This document shows positions 8,710-18,757 of a stretch of 64,000 bases of DNA, piece after piece. Made by a program: the position numbers and the translations under genes. A model generated the notes under the pieces. The model was not told the DNA's origin and did not search any database. It saw only the letters and a list, made by a program, of their open reading frames with translations. Numbering within the stretch: position 1 is the stretch's first letter; each line of letters starts with the position of its first letter. Origin of the DNA: CAZXEU01 sp965207385 (GTDB lineage: Bacteria > Bacteroidota > Rhodothermia > Rhodothermales > Bin80); the NCBI GenBank assembly GCA_965207385.1, contig CBDBLZ010000018.1, forward strand, positions 124,001 to 188,000. Reading direction: 5' to 3'.

Positions 8710-11700
8710 ATGAATCCGGATCCGATACACTCGGGACTCGCGCGGCAAATCGATGCAAGGCCTCACAATCACGTCCATCGCTGCTTGTGCGAGCCTGGTC
8801 CCGCATGCGCCCTCATGCGCTGCGACGCGGCGGCGGCAAGTGCGTGCGGGCCGGCAACACGTGGCTGCTTTGTGTCCAGGCTAGGCATAGTTGCTTGTTC
8901 ATTCCGCCGGGCCACAAGACCTCGCCCTATTGTCCGCATCTTGGTGGCTTGTGCGGTGGTGGCGTCGCTCGCCGGTGAAATCCATGCCCAAACCGGCAAC
9001 TGCGAGCCCGCGGAAGGTGAGGCTTACCTGGACGTCAACAACGTGCGGGCCCGCATCCTGAACAACGGCAATCTCTTCTGGCGGGCAGGAGGTCCGCATG
9101 TATACGAGGTGCCGAAGGGCGGAGGCGTGCAGGCCGTCTACACGGCCGGTATATGGATTGGTGGCTTCATGGGCGACGAGTTGCGCCTTGCCGCTGCCCG
9201 CTACGGCAACTACCAGTTCTGGGCCGGTCCGCTGGACGAGCAAGGGATGCCGCCTGCGGACTGCGCACAGTACGACCGGTTGTACAAGGTAGGCCGCTCA
9301 GACCTAGCCGAATATGAAGCCACAGGCGTTGCGACACCGGATCTGAGCGACTGGCCTACAGGTCTCGGAGCTCCGACGCTCGCTCCGCCGGATAACGGCA
9401 TGGATGACGACGGTGACGGAGAAGTGGACGAGGAAGGCGAAGAGGTACCGTTTGATATCGACGTTCCTCTATCGCTTCGTGAGCACCGCGTGATTGATCT
9501 TGCGGCAGGTGAGCGTCCGGCCATTGTGGGCGATCAGGCAATCTGGTGGGTCATGAACGACCGCGGCAATGAGCACTATTTTCGGCGCGGTTCCTCCTCA
9601 CCCATCGGCCTGGAAGTTCACGCCATGGCATTTGCCTTTGATGCGGCAGGCGACATGGGTAATACGACGCTGTACAGGTACGAACTGTACCTGGACGGTT
9701 CAGCACCGCTGGATAGCACCTACTTAGGGATCTTTGCTGATCCGGATCTGGGCAACTTCCAGGATGACTGGGTAGGCTCCGACACGATGCGAGGAATGGG
9801 GTTTAGCTGGAATGAAGACAACTTTGACGAGGGAAGGCTCGGATACGGGGTGCCGCCAGCCATCGGTTTCGATCTCCTACAGGGCCCGATGGTCCCGTCG
9901 CCCGGAGATACCGCCCATGGTGGTGGCACGCATCGCGTGGGATACAGAAATCTGAAGATGGGTCATTTCACCACAACCGAGAACGCTCCATTTGACGTGT
10001 ATACTCGACCGCTTTATGTCTACAGAAAGCTGTCTGGCAGGTGGCATGATGGCTCTCGCATGACGCTGGGCGGCAACGGTCGCGATTATTCGCGTGTGCC
10101 CGTGGATTTCATGTTTCCCGGTGATCCCGGGTACAGCGACGCCGAATGTCAGTTCTGGTCTGAATGTAATGTAGACAGACTAGGTACAGATACCTACCGG
10201 TCATTGCATGCGCCGTACGGGCACTTCAACATGTCCACAGGTCCGTTTACCCTTGAGCCCGGAAAGAAACAAGAGGTCGTATTTGCCATCGTGTGGGCCC
10301 AGGGGAAGGACAACTTCGATTCGGTGCAGGAGCTCAAGAAGGCCGACGACGTGGTGCAGGCGGCCTTCGATGCTGGACTCAGAAGGGCTACGTTTCCTGC
10401 AGCTCCTGTCGTCACGGCCACTGCACTGGACTCAGAAGTGATCCTCGAATGGAGCAATCCGACCTACTCCAACAACTACCTTGAGAGCTACCGGGCAAGC
10501 GATCCGTTTGCGCGTCCCGGTCAGGATGTCTACGAGTTCGAAGGCTACACGGTTTACCAATACGAGTCCGCGATTGACCAGGTCGGCACGGTCATAGCCA
10601 ACTATGATGTTGCCAACGGCGTGACGCGAGTGCTGGATGCTGGTGGCAGCGAAGTGCCGGAGATAACGGCTCTGGGCTCGGACCTGGGCGTGCAGCACTA
10701 CCACACGGTTCGCGGCCTTGCCAATTACACGACGTATCACTTCGGCGTGCAGGCCTATGTCTACAATGCACACTTTTCGCCCAGGGTCATTCGCAGCGCG
10801 GTCAGCCGAGTGGAAGTGATACCCAGACGATTAACTCGTGTGATATCGGATGCCGCCAGGGCGGCGGCGGCAAACGCGGGTGCCGACTTCCATGCCGATA
10901 AGCTCACGCGAGGCGACGGAGAGGTATGGGCCAGAATCGTCAATCCGGCGGCCGTAGAGGAGGGCACGTATACGGTCGAGTTTTTCACGTTGGACGGTGG
11001 ACATCCGGCGCTGCGGATGGATGACCTGGCGCGCGAGGCGCCGGATCCGCCCCTTACCCTGACGCCAGCCAAGACTCCGCTGGCAGAGCGGCTCACGTTT
11101 GACATCAAGCGCAGCGGCGAAGTCATTTTTGATGGCAGCGCGTCGGGCGAGCCGGTGCCGCTGCGGCCACGCATAGTGGTAGCGGACGGCATGGAGTTCT
11201 CCGTAAGCAGCCCGGATCCGGGATTTCGGGATTTTCTGACGGTGGCCAATGCAGCAGGCCTGCTTGATCCGCCGGAGTCGGCCTCGTTTGCCGGCACGGG
11301 CTTTCCGTCATCTGAAAATCTGGGCTCTCCCGTGCGGGGCCGGCAGCAGTCGATGAGCGATGCGCGGTGGGGCTTCAGCGCCGGAGGCGGAGGCGGCGCC
11401 TACGGTCCGGCCTCGGATCCGGGCTCGTTTCTGGGGCGCGCCTTGCGTGGCGGCCAGAACCTGCCCAGCGTGGGTCCCTACGACTACGAGATGCGCTTTA
11501 CCGAGCGTTGTGCCTCTGGCATAAACGGAGCGGTGGAGGCCAGCGACTGCCTGGGCGTGCGCGCCTTCCGGGACGGCAGCAGGATCGAGTTGCCGTTCGA
11601 GCTCTGGCGCACGGGGATTGATACGCCGGACGATGCGGCAGACGACGTGCGCCTGATCCCGGTGATCTGTGACACGGACTTGTGCGGAGGGGGGCGCGTG

Positions 11701-12357
11701 GATGGCGTCTTTGACATAGGCGGCGACCATGCGGTGTCGCGCGCGGCGAACGATCCGTACACGGACTGGGTGTACTGGTACCTGCCGGAGGACATGACGC
11801 CGGGCGAGGCGGGGCATGACCGCTACTTTGCGGCAGAGGCGGGCATTGGCCCTGAGGTGATGGCAAGGACGGTACTGGTGCTGGAAGGCGGAGGAGAGCA
11901 GCCGCCGTACGAGGTATCCATGCCGGAGCAGGGGACCGTCTTCCGGATCGTGTCGACGAAGCCGATCCGCGCAGGGGACGTATTCGCGTTTTCGACGGAG
12001 GGCTACGGGGCAAGGGATGCCGATGCGGCCGTGTGGAATCAACGGCTTAGCGAGATTGGCATGGTGCCGAACCCGTACATAGGGGCATCAGGCTACGAGG
12101 TGAGCCCGCATGCGGACGAGGTGCGCTTTACCAACCTGCGGGATGCGGCGCTGGTTAGGATATTCACGCTGAGCGGCACGCTGGTGCGGACGCTGCGGAA
12201 GCAGTCGGCATCCGTGCTGTCGTGGGATTTGCGCACGGATTACGGCCTTCCGGTAGGCAGCGGGGTGTACCTGGTGCATGTGGAGGTGCCGGGCGCAGGC
12301 ACCAGGGTGATCAAGTTCGGCGTGGTCAGAAAGCGCACGCAGCTGAGCGTCTACTAG
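8710..12357 (+). CDS. Large secreted protein with T9SS type A C-terminal sorting domain
   Basis: About 1215 residues from ATG 8710. A convincing signal peptide (PIVRILVACAVVASL, then HAQ as cleavage site) begins only some 75 residues in, so translation may really start at ATG 8815 or GTG 8872. The mature protein has an acidic stretch with a calcium-loop look (DDDGDGEVDEEGEE), a long unassigned middle part rich in aromatic residues and glycine, fibronectin-III-like segments (about residues 560-700), and at the end a T9SS sorting domain (MVPNPY, then RIFTLSGTLVRTL, GLPVGSGVYLVHVE, VIKFGVV). It should be exported by Sec, passed through the outer membrane by T9SS and attached to the surface. Function unknown; no catalytic motif seen. 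The last third is visibly richer in G than the first. Confidence 0.8.
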   Translation: MNPDPIHSGLARQIDARPHNHVHRCLCEPGPACALMRCDAAAASACGPATRGCFVSRLGIVACSFRRATRPRPIVRILVACAVVASLAGEIHAQTGNCEPAEGEAYLDVNNVRARILNNGNLFWRAGGPHVYEVPKGGGVQAVYTAGIWIGGFMGDELRLAAARYGNYQFWAGPLDEQGMPPADCAQYDRLYKVGRSDLAEYEATGVATPDLSDWPTGLGAPTLAPPDNGMDDDGDGEVDEEGEEVPFDIDVPLSLREHRVIDLAAGERPAIVGDQAIWWVMNDRGNEHYFRRGSSSPIGLEVHAMAFAFDAAGDMGNTTLYRYELYLDGSAPLDSTYLGIFADPDLGNFQDDWVGSDTMRGMGFSWNEDNFDEGRLGYGVPPAIGFDLLQGPMVPSPGDTAHGGGTHRVGYRNLKMGHFTTTENAPFDVYTRPLYVYRKLSGRWHDGSRMTLGGNGRDYSRVPVDFMFPGDPGYSDAECQFWSECNVDRLGTDTYRSLHAPYGHFNMSTGPFTLEPGKKQEVVFAIVWAQGKDNFDSVQELKKADDVVQAAFDAGLRRATFPAAPVVTATALDSEVILEWSNPTYSNNYLESYRASDPFARPGQDVYEFEGYTVYQYESAIDQVGTVIANYDVANGVTRVLDAGGSEVPEITALGSDLGVQHYHTVRGLANYTTYHFGVQAYVYNAHFSPRVIRSAVSRVEVIPRRLTRVISDAARAAAANAGADFHADKLTRGDGEVWARIVNPAAVEEGTYTVEFFTLDGGHPALRMDDLAREAPDPPLTLTPAKTPLAERLTFDIKRSGEVIFDGSASGEPVPLRPRIVVADGMEFSVSSPDPGFRDFLTVANAAGLLDPPESASFAGTGFPSSENLGSPVRGRQQSMSDARWGFSAGGGGGAYGPASDPGSFLGRALRGGQNLPSVGPYDYEMRFTERCASGINGAVEASDCLGVRAFRDGSRIELPFELWRTGIDTPDDAADDVRLIPVICDTDLCGGGRVDGVFDIGGDHAVSRAANDPYTDWVYWYLPEDMTPGEAGHDRYFAAEAGIGPEVMARTVLVLEGGGEQPPYEVSMPEQGTVFRIVSTKPIRAGDVFAFSTEGYGARDADAAVWNQRLSEIGMVPNPYIGASGYEVSPHADEVRFTNLRDAALVRIFTLSGTLVRTLRKQSASVLSWDLRTDYGLPVGSGVYLVHVEVPGAGTRVIKFGVVRKRTQLSVY

Positions 12358-12719
12358 CGCGCTCGGCCCTCGAGTCGCAGCCAGGCCGCGCCTGATAACG
12401 GTCTGCCTCCGACGTAACGAGAATGGCGTGAATCGATGCCTGACCGGATGGGCAGTCGGGACGCCGGCCAGGATCGAACGATTAATCGGTACGTGTCCGA
12501 CCTCCCCGGCTCTTCCACCGATAAGGGCAAGGCGACGATTGCCACGGCTTGCCGTGCGGCAAAGCACTGCCGAAAGGGATCGGGAGCAGCTGACCTGCTT
12601 GACCGGGCCGACTTCCGGGGCTGCCGTATATACCACAAGCCAGGTCCAAGGGCACTTCGGATCGGCACGCCTGTGGTGTAGATGGTATTTTGGATTGCCC
12701 CAAAGCCCTCCTGCCTCGC
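12358..12719. other. Intergenic region without recognisable gene
   Basis: About 360 bp between two secreted-protein genes. No frame here resembles a protein family. A stretch at 12464-12528 looks faintly like a tRNA on the minus strand but does not fold as one. GTATTTTGG at 12686-12694, about 25 bp before the next ATG, is a poor match to the -7 promoter consensus. Confidence 0.45.
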
Positions 12720-13958
12720 ATGAACCGGTTGCGCCCCGTCAATCGTTACTTACAGGACAGCCGGGTTGGCGCGACCTGCACATTTCTTTGGCGATGCCTT
12801 CTTGGTCTGCTGGCGGCATCCGGTACGCACGCGCCCGTGCAGGCTCAGGAGATGTCCTTCGTGCTTCATGAGCTCCTGGTCATCGGCGATGACGAAAATG
12901 CGCCAGCCGAGCACCTGCTCTATTTCCCCGAACTGGTACGGACGGACTCACAAGGCAACATCTATGTCAAGGATGCCAGGGAAGCGCACGTTCGAGTCTT
13001 CGACGCCAGTGGCCGCTATGTCATCGCGATAGGCAGAAGAGGTGAAGGCCCCGGGGAATTGCGGGAGATCTTCGGTATGCACGTGGATGACGAGGACCGG
13101 CTTATCGTGGCTGACCGGATGGGCCGGCGGTTCACGATTTTCACCGATATGGGCCTGGGCTTCGAAACCAGGTCGTTTGCGGAGGAGAGGATGATTGCTC
13201 CCGATCCTATCCTGTCTCTAGACGATTCATTTGTGCTCAAATATGTGGATTTGTTTGCCAATCCTGAAGGAGGTCCCAGCATCAAGGGCGACAAGGTTCT
13301 CCACATACATGACAAAGAGCTGAACCGACTTGAGAGCTTCGCGCGATTGGATGACATTTACGACTTGGACTCGCCTTTCCTGAAGGCGTATTCCACTTAC
13401 CCCCGAGCCCTGCATGTGGCTACCAACGGGATCGACGCTGTAGTCCTGTCTCCCTATGTGTACGATGGATACATCTACCGGTACACACGTGCAGGTGGTT
13501 CATGGGTCACGGAGAAGCTGAAAGGGGGGCCGGTCCCCAAGAGATCATTTATGCCCGTGAGCAGGACAGACATTGATACGAATCCGGACATCAAGCGGGG
13601 AGCTGTCATGCTATCGGGCCCCTCGGGGACCTACCGCGCGAGGATTCTCAGCCGAAGTCGAGGCGCAGTGATACTGCGTACGGGCGAAATCCTGCATTTC
13701 CCTATCCGAACGCCGCTGAAGAGAGACTTTGAGCCCTGGGTAGAGCTATTCGGCCGGGATGGCACACTATTGGGTTATGGCCCCCTTCAATTTGATGATC
13801 CCGAGCTGAACGGCGACCAGAGCATCGTGGAGTCCGTCAGGATTCAGTGGAAAGACGCGGACGATCGCCTCTACCTGGCGCGCAGGAACAGGGAGGGCTT
13901 TGTTGTGCTAAGTGTTGCCCGGCTCGAGATAGGCTCGCGGTCGGAAGGACGGCAATAG
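12720..13958 (+). CDS. Secreted 6-bladed beta-propeller protein
   Basis: 412 residues from ATG 12720; the frame also allows TTG 12690, but the ATG gives a normal signal peptide (hydrophobic TFLWRCLLGLLAASG, then VQAQ). After the signal the sequence follows the 6-bladed propeller (NHL-like) pattern: PELVRTDSQGNIYVKD, VRVFDASGRYVIAIGRRGEGPGE, then DDEDRLIVADRMGRRF. The GxGPGE motif after the first blade is characteristic of this Bacteroidota family of uncharacterised secreted propellers. No T9SS tail, so it is probably periplasmic. Alone between long spacers; no partner is evident. Likely a binding or scaffold protein; no enzymatic residues can be named. Confidence 0.78.
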   Translation: MNRLRPVNRYLQDSRVGATCTFLWRCLLGLLAASGTHAPVQAQEMSFVLHELLVIGDDENAPAEHLLYFPELVRTDSQGNIYVKDAREAHVRVFDASGRYVIAIGRRGEGPGELREIFGMHVDDEDRLIVADRMGRRFTIFTDMGLGFETRSFAEERMIAPDPILSLDDSFVLKYVDLFANPEGGPSIKGDKVLHIHDKELNRLESFARLDDIYDLDSPFLKAYSTYPRALHVATNGIDAVVLSPYVYDGYIYRYTRAGGSWVTEKLKGGPVPKRSFMPVSRTDIDTNPDIKRGAVMLSGPSGTYRARILSRSRGAVILRTGEILHFPIRTPLKRDFEPWVELFGRDGTLLGYGPLQFDDPELNGDQSIVESVRIQWKDADDRLYLARRNREGFVVLSVARLEIGSRSEGRQ

Positions 13959-14386
13959 AAATTCTGGGGGCGCACTTGAGCCGCCAGAATCCGGCCGGTA
14001 AACCGAGATTCCCGCCAGTTTCGCGCAGAATTCCCTGGGCCGGATGTTTCCGGCCGTAGTACGGAAGAGGTCTGCGCACCGGCACCGGGAGCGATTGGCG
14101 CAAATCGGTGCCGGCGGTTCGCAGTGCGGAATTGATTGTCGGCTGATTCTGCATGACGAAGGAGAGCTCTCGTTCGGTATACCGCAACTATTTCCTTGAT
14201 TTGCAACTGGGCGGAAAGGCGCGGGGGCGATGCGTGGATATTCGGAATGCTCAAGTGAGGAGCCGGCTCTCTTGACCGGTGCTCATCCGGGGCGGCGCGA
14301 GTCACAAACGCGTTGCATACAGCACAATGCGTACGGTATTTTGAAATGCGGCTGCGGGCCGCCCAAGAACGTAGACACACGGAGAC
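13959..14386. other. Intergenic region without recognisable gene
   Basis: 428 bp with no credible gene. It contains a 9-bp inverted repeat, CCGGCACCG at 14079-14087 and CGGTGCCGG at 14106-14114, separated by 18 bases; no T-run follows. The frames open here lack family resemblance. Confidence 0.4.
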
Positions 14387-15421
14387 ATGGCAAGCTACTC
14401 GGCAATGAAGCGGATGAGGACTCTGGCGGCAGCGGCAGGTGTGGTGGTGCTCCTGGCCAAGTCGACTTCGCCTGGCGTCGCCCAGGTCCTCGACGGGCCT
14501 CATGGCCCTGTCGAGTTTATCGGATTGCAGCAGTGGACCGCACAGGAGCTGTTCGATGCCATTCGCGAGCTCGAGCCTGACCGTCCGTTCCATGCCTGTG
14601 CGGCCGTCATGACAGGGCAGCTGGGATTCGCCGACGCGGCCGCCTTTCTTTACTTTACTGAAAACCTGGACGCCATCGATCAATCGAGCAATCGATACAC
14701 GGTCGTGGTTGGCGTGGAGGACTCCACACGCGTTTGGTATCGTCCGCGCGGAACCGAATCGATCGATTTGCCGGAGGCATGGGTGGACCTTCGGGATGCA
14801 GTCGGCGAGGATATGAATACGCTGACTGTTGCGGCCCGCACCCTACACATGGGAGAGCTCGCGCAGTACTTTGCCGAGGCCATGGGGGCCGATCTCGGCA
14901 CTGTTGAACAGATTTGGGATTTGATTGGCCGCGTCAGCAGCACCGAGGATCTCCGCCTGGCGCACGAAATTCTTTCCAGGGCCGAATCCGCGACTTTACG
15001 GGCTATCGCAACGCTCGCGCTCGGCAATTTCACGGAAGATGACTCATCCTGGCATGGTTTGGTCGAAGCTCTAATAGATCCGGACGGGCGGGTTCGGACA
15101 ATGGCCCAGAGCATGCTCGAGGGGCTGCTCGCGAAAGACTGGGATTCGGTGGGGTGGTCCGGGGCTCACGATCCTCTGTTGGCGCTCTTTGGAGGTACGA
15201 ATCCGTTTGCGTTCGAAGAAACCCTGGAAGTACTTGTAGCCACCGGCATCGACCCCGAATATGGACAGCGGCTGGTTCGCGAGCGTCCGGAATTGCTGCT
15301 GGCGTATGCAGGTGCCGAGCATGAAGACACGCATGAGCCCGCCATAGCGTTTCTGAAGGCCATTAGCGGCGAGGATTTCGGGGCTGATGTCGATGCGTGG
15401 ACGGATTGGGTCGACGGCTAG
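14387..15421 (+). CDS. Secreted protein of unknown function
   Basis: 344 residues; ATG 14387 or, equally good, ATG 14405 (MKRMRTLAAAAGVVVLLA as signal peptide, cleavage after VAQ). I do not recognise a family. The mature part is mostly helical by composition, with repeated short helix-turn patterns in the middle (TEDLRLAHEILSRAES, TLRAIATLALGNF, PDGRVRTMAQSMLEGLL) that recall HEAT-like repeats, and a C-terminal half rich in Glu, Asp and Trp. No metal site or catalytic motif is evident. Same strand as its neighbours but isolated by 428 and 276 bp spacers, so it probably has its own promoter. Confidence 0.65.
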   Translation: MASYSAMKRMRTLAAAAGVVVLLAKSTSPGVAQVLDGPHGPVEFIGLQQWTAQELFDAIRELEPDRPFHACAAVMTGQLGFADAAAFLYFTENLDAIDQSSNRYTVVVGVEDSTRVWYRPRGTESIDLPEAWVDLRDAVGEDMNTLTVAARTLHMGELAQYFAEAMGADLGTVEQIWDLIGRVSSTEDLRLAHEILSRAESATLRAIATLALGNFTEDDSSWHGLVEALIDPDGRVRTMAQSMLEGLLAKDWDSVGWSGAHDPLLALFGGTNPFAFEETLEVLVATGIDPEYGQRLVRERPELLLAYAGAEHEDTHEPAIAFLKAISGEDFGADVDAWTDWVDG

Positions 15422-15697
15422 AGCTCTACCGGGGGTGATCGGCCTCCTGGTTCCGGCGCAGATGGCTACGCCACGAACGTGGGTTCCCGGGCATGCGTGA
15501 ACGATCCCGGGCTATCCTGCCAGACCGCTCCCGGCGCAAGACTCATCAGTTCCCATGCTAGCTTCTTCCGGCCGCTCGTTACCCTTGGCCGGTCGCTCGG
15601 ACAGCGGGGTGCCAATGAAGTCAACGCCGTTTCCGCACAGCCAAAACAGAACGTGCACAACATTAACTTAGGGCACATTCAAGAAGCTACGCTGCAC

Positions 15698-18600
15698 ATG
15701 GCTCGCTGTACAATTCTGGCATCACTGCTCCTGGTCAGCGGCGTCGCCGCTCAGGAGGCGCCACCTGTTGATCCTGTGTTCTTCGAGGATCTGGAATTCC
15801 GGATGATTGGTCCCGCGCGGGGAGGACGCTCGACAACGGTAACGGGCCACAGGGCGCAGCCGCACACATTCTACATGGGCGCGACGGGCGGAGGAGTATG
15901 GAAGACCACCGACTATGGCAATTCCTGGCAGAATATTTCGGACGGGTACTTCGCCTCGGCATCGATCGGCTCCATAGACGTAGCCGACAGCGATCCGCAA
16001 ATCATCTACGTTGGCACCGGCTCTGACGGCATTCGCAGCAACGTCATCGTGGGCCGGGGAGTGTACAAGTCGACCGATGGCGGAGACTCATGGGTATTCG
16101 TCGGGCTGCGCGAGACCGGGCAGATTGGAGCGGTAGTCATTCATCCAACGAACCCGGAAGTCGTGTTCGTCGCGGCACTCGGCAATCCTTTCCGGGCCAA
16201 TCCAGAACGCGGTGTTTACCGCACGGTGGACGGCGGCGCTACCTGGAAACACCTTCTCTTTGTGTCGGACAGGACCGGGGCCGTGGATATCGAGCTCAAT
16301 CCGGAAAACCCGGACGAAATCTATGCGGCGCTATGGCGCGCCGAGCGGAAGCCGTGGACGATCATCAGCGGTGATGACGAGGAAGACGGCCTCTATGTCT
16401 CGCGGGATGCGGGTGCGACCTGGACGAAAGTGGAGGAGGGGCTGCCTGGCGGGCTAATCGGCAAGATAGACCTTGCCGTGTCGCCTGCGGACCCAAGCCG
16501 CGTGTACGCGCTGGTTGAAGCCAAACCTGAGGAGGAAGGACTGTACAGGTCCAATGACCGGGGGGCTACCTGGCACCTGGTCAACAACGCCGGCTACCTG
16601 ATGACGCGGCCTTTCTATTACACCAATGTGGACGCTGATCCGACAGACGCCGATGTCGTGTGGGTTAACAACCTGGGTCTGCACGTCTCCGAAGACGGTG
16701 GCAAGGATTTCCGGAGGGTCTCCACCCCGCATGGGGACAACCACGACATCTGGATCAACCCGGACAATCCCCAAATCATGGTCCAGTCCAATGACGGCGG
16801 CGCCAACGTGACCTTCGACGGCGGGCGCACATGGAGCTCCCAGCGCAATCAGCCGACTGCGGAGCTTTACCAGGTTCACGTGGACAACCGCTTTCCATAC
16901 TGGGTCTACGCCGGGCAGCAGGACAATTCAACAATTGCAGTACCAAGTCTGCCACCAGAGGGCCGTCCCGGCGGTGCGGTTGCATTCTGGGAGGCCATCG
17001 GCGGCTGCGAAACCGGACCGTCCGTGCCGCATCCGGAAGATCCTGACATTGTGTACAGCAACTGCAAGGGCACCTTTCGGAAGTACAACAGGGCGACAGG
17101 CCAGGAGCAGCACTACTACGTGGGAGGCGTTTACCTCTACGGAGTCAATCCGGCAACGTTGCCGTTCCGGTTCCAGCGCGTGGTTCCCATCGAGATCTCT
17201 CCCCACGACAGCCGGGTCATTTATCACGGATCCCAGTACGTGCACCGCACTATGGACGAAGGCCGGACTTGGGAGACGATCAGCGGCGATCTGACGGCCT
17301 TTCGCCCGGAGCGACAAATGGTCTCGGGCGGGCCCATCACCCGGGATATCACTGGCGAAGAACACTACAGCACGCTTTACGTGATCGAGGCCTCGCCACT
17401 GGAGGAGGAAGTGATCTGGACGGGAGCCAACGATGGCCCAGTGCACGTAACGCGTGACGGAGGCCGGTCATGGTTGGACGTGACTCCCGCCGACATGCCG
17501 CCGGAGGGGCGTATCCAGTCCATTGAACCGTCGCCGCATGCTGCCGGAAAGGCCTTCTTTGCAGGCTACCGCTATCTGCTTGGTGACTTTGCGCCGTACA
17601 TCTACAGGACGCAGGATTACGGCCAGACCTGGACACGCATTACGACGGGGATTCCTGATGACAGTCCTGCCCGCGTGGTGCGGGAGGATCCCGACAGAGA
17701 AGGGCTGTTGTACGCGGGGACCGAGTTTGGCCTGTACATTTCCTTCGACGACGGAGCGAACTGGCAGGAGTTTCAGCGGAACCTTCCGGTTACGCCTGTA
17801 ACGGACATCAGGGTGCACCGCAAGGATCTCGTCCTGTCCACGATGGGCCGATCTTTCTGGATCCTCGACAATCTGACGCCGCTGCACGCTCTGACGCACG
17901 AGGTTGCAGCTGCCGAGCGCCATCTGTTTCCGGTTCGCGACGCCTACCGGATGCGCTACAGCACCGGTTCGAGAAGTGCCGCAGCCCCGCAGTATACGCC
18001 GCCTGGCGCCATGATCGATTACTACTTGGCGGAGAACGAAACCGGTCCCGTCGAGCTTGTCATTGCGGACAGCACGGGCCGTGTCGTGCGCGCATTCACA
18101 GCCGGCACTGCAGTGGAAGACACGCCCAGGCAGCAGGGCATGAGAGGACCGGTTCGTCCGTTTGGCACGGCGTCCGGGCTGGAGACCGCAGCGGGCATGC
18201 ACCGGTTCATCTGGGACCTGCGGCACGACGTCCCGGAGGAGTCAGGCGAAAGACGTGGACCGCTTGCGGTGCCCGGCACGTATCAGGTCCAGCTCAAGGC
18301 AGGAGACTGGACATCGTCGCGTGACCTTCGGATTCGTATGGATCCGCGCGTCAAGGCGGCCGGTATCACGAACCAGGACCTGGCCGATCAGCTGGCCTTT
18401 AACATGGACGTACTGCATGCGCTCTCTGATGCGCGCCAGATGGCGAGCCACGTTGACACGCTTCGCAGCCATATTGCATCTGACAGCGAGGCCGGGTCCG
18501 CGGCATCGGAAATTGATGCGGAACTCGGAAGGCTCCACGCAGCTCTGGTTACGGAGGAAGGGGACAGCTACCCTGCGCCGATGCTTATAGACCAATTGGG

Positions 18601-18751
18601 CTACCTGGTCGGATTCACCTCTCAGGGGGATCAAAAGCCTGGGGCGGACGCCTATGACCGCCTGGCGCAGCTCAAGAAGGAGCTGGAAGGCCACAGGGAG
18701 GCTCTGGCTGGCCTTTCAAGGCATGCCGATCTGATCATGGGAACACGGTAA
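15698..18751 (+). CDS. VPS10/BNR-repeat propeller protein (sortilin-like 'glycosyl hydrolase')
   Basis: 1017 residues from ATG 15698, which gives a clean signal peptide (MARCTILASLLLVSGVAAQ); the frame is open further upstream to 15479 but those 73 codons look like leader DNA. At least eleven Asp-box/BNR motifs of the form S-x-D-x-G-x-T-W are visible (STDGGDSW, TVDGGATW, SRDAGATW, SNDRGATW, TFDGGRTW, TMDEGRTW, TRDGGRSW, TQDYGQTW and others), building one or two large propellers over about residues 50-720, followed by a C-terminal domain of about 290 residues. Such proteins are often labelled glycosyl hydrolases without evidence. It ends 6 bp before iolE, so iolE may be transcribed from here. 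Confidence 0.85.
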   Translation: MARCTILASLLLVSGVAAQEAPPVDPVFFEDLEFRMIGPARGGRSTTVTGHRAQPHTFYMGATGGGVWKTTDYGNSWQNISDGYFASASIGSIDVADSDPQIIYVGTGSDGIRSNVIVGRGVYKSTDGGDSWVFVGLRETGQIGAVVIHPTNPEVVFVAALGNPFRANPERGVYRTVDGGATWKHLLFVSDRTGAVDIELNPENPDEIYAALWRAERKPWTIISGDDEEDGLYVSRDAGATWTKVEEGLPGGLIGKIDLAVSPADPSRVYALVEAKPEEEGLYRSNDRGATWHLVNNAGYLMTRPFYYTNVDADPTDADVVWVNNLGLHVSEDGGKDFRRVSTPHGDNHDIWINPDNPQIMVQSNDGGANVTFDGGRTWSSQRNQPTAELYQVHVDNRFPYWVYAGQQDNSTIAVPSLPPEGRPGGAVAFWEAIGGCETGPSVPHPEDPDIVYSNCKGTFRKYNRATGQEQHYYVGGVYLYGVNPATLPFRFQRVVPIEISPHDSRVIYHGSQYVHRTMDEGRTWETISGDLTAFRPERQMVSGGPITRDITGEEHYSTLYVIEASPLEEEVIWTGANDGPVHVTRDGGRSWLDVTPADMPPEGRIQSIEPSPHAAGKAFFAGYRYLLGDFAPYIYRTQDYGQTWTRITTGIPDDSPARVVREDPDREGLLYAGTEFGLYISFDDGANWQEFQRNLPVTPVTDIRVHRKDLVLSTMGRSFWILDNLTPLHALTHEVAAAERHLFPVRDAYRMRYSTGSRSAAAPQYTPPGAMIDYYLAENETGPVELVIADSTGRVVRAFTAGTAVEDTPRQQGMRGPVRPFGTASGLETAAGMHRFIWDLRHDVPEESGERRGPLAVPGTYQVQLKAGDWTSSRDLRIRMDPRVKAAGITNQDLADQLAFNMDVLHALSDARQMASHVDTLRSHIASDSEAGSAASEIDAELGRLHAALVTEEGDSYPAPMLIDQLGYLVGFTSQGDQKPGADAYDRLAQLKKELEGHREALAGLSRHADLIMGTR

Positions 18752-18757
18752 GCGGAC

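Noticed and set aside
11308..12042. 244-codon minus-strand frame within the T9SS gene
   Set aside because: Arg/His-rich shadow of a G-rich coding region.
12464..12528. tRNA-like stretch on the minus strand (GTTCGATCC and a 7-base loop with ACG)
   Set aside because: T-arm stem does not pair, base 33 is not T, and there is no acceptor stem; at best a relic.
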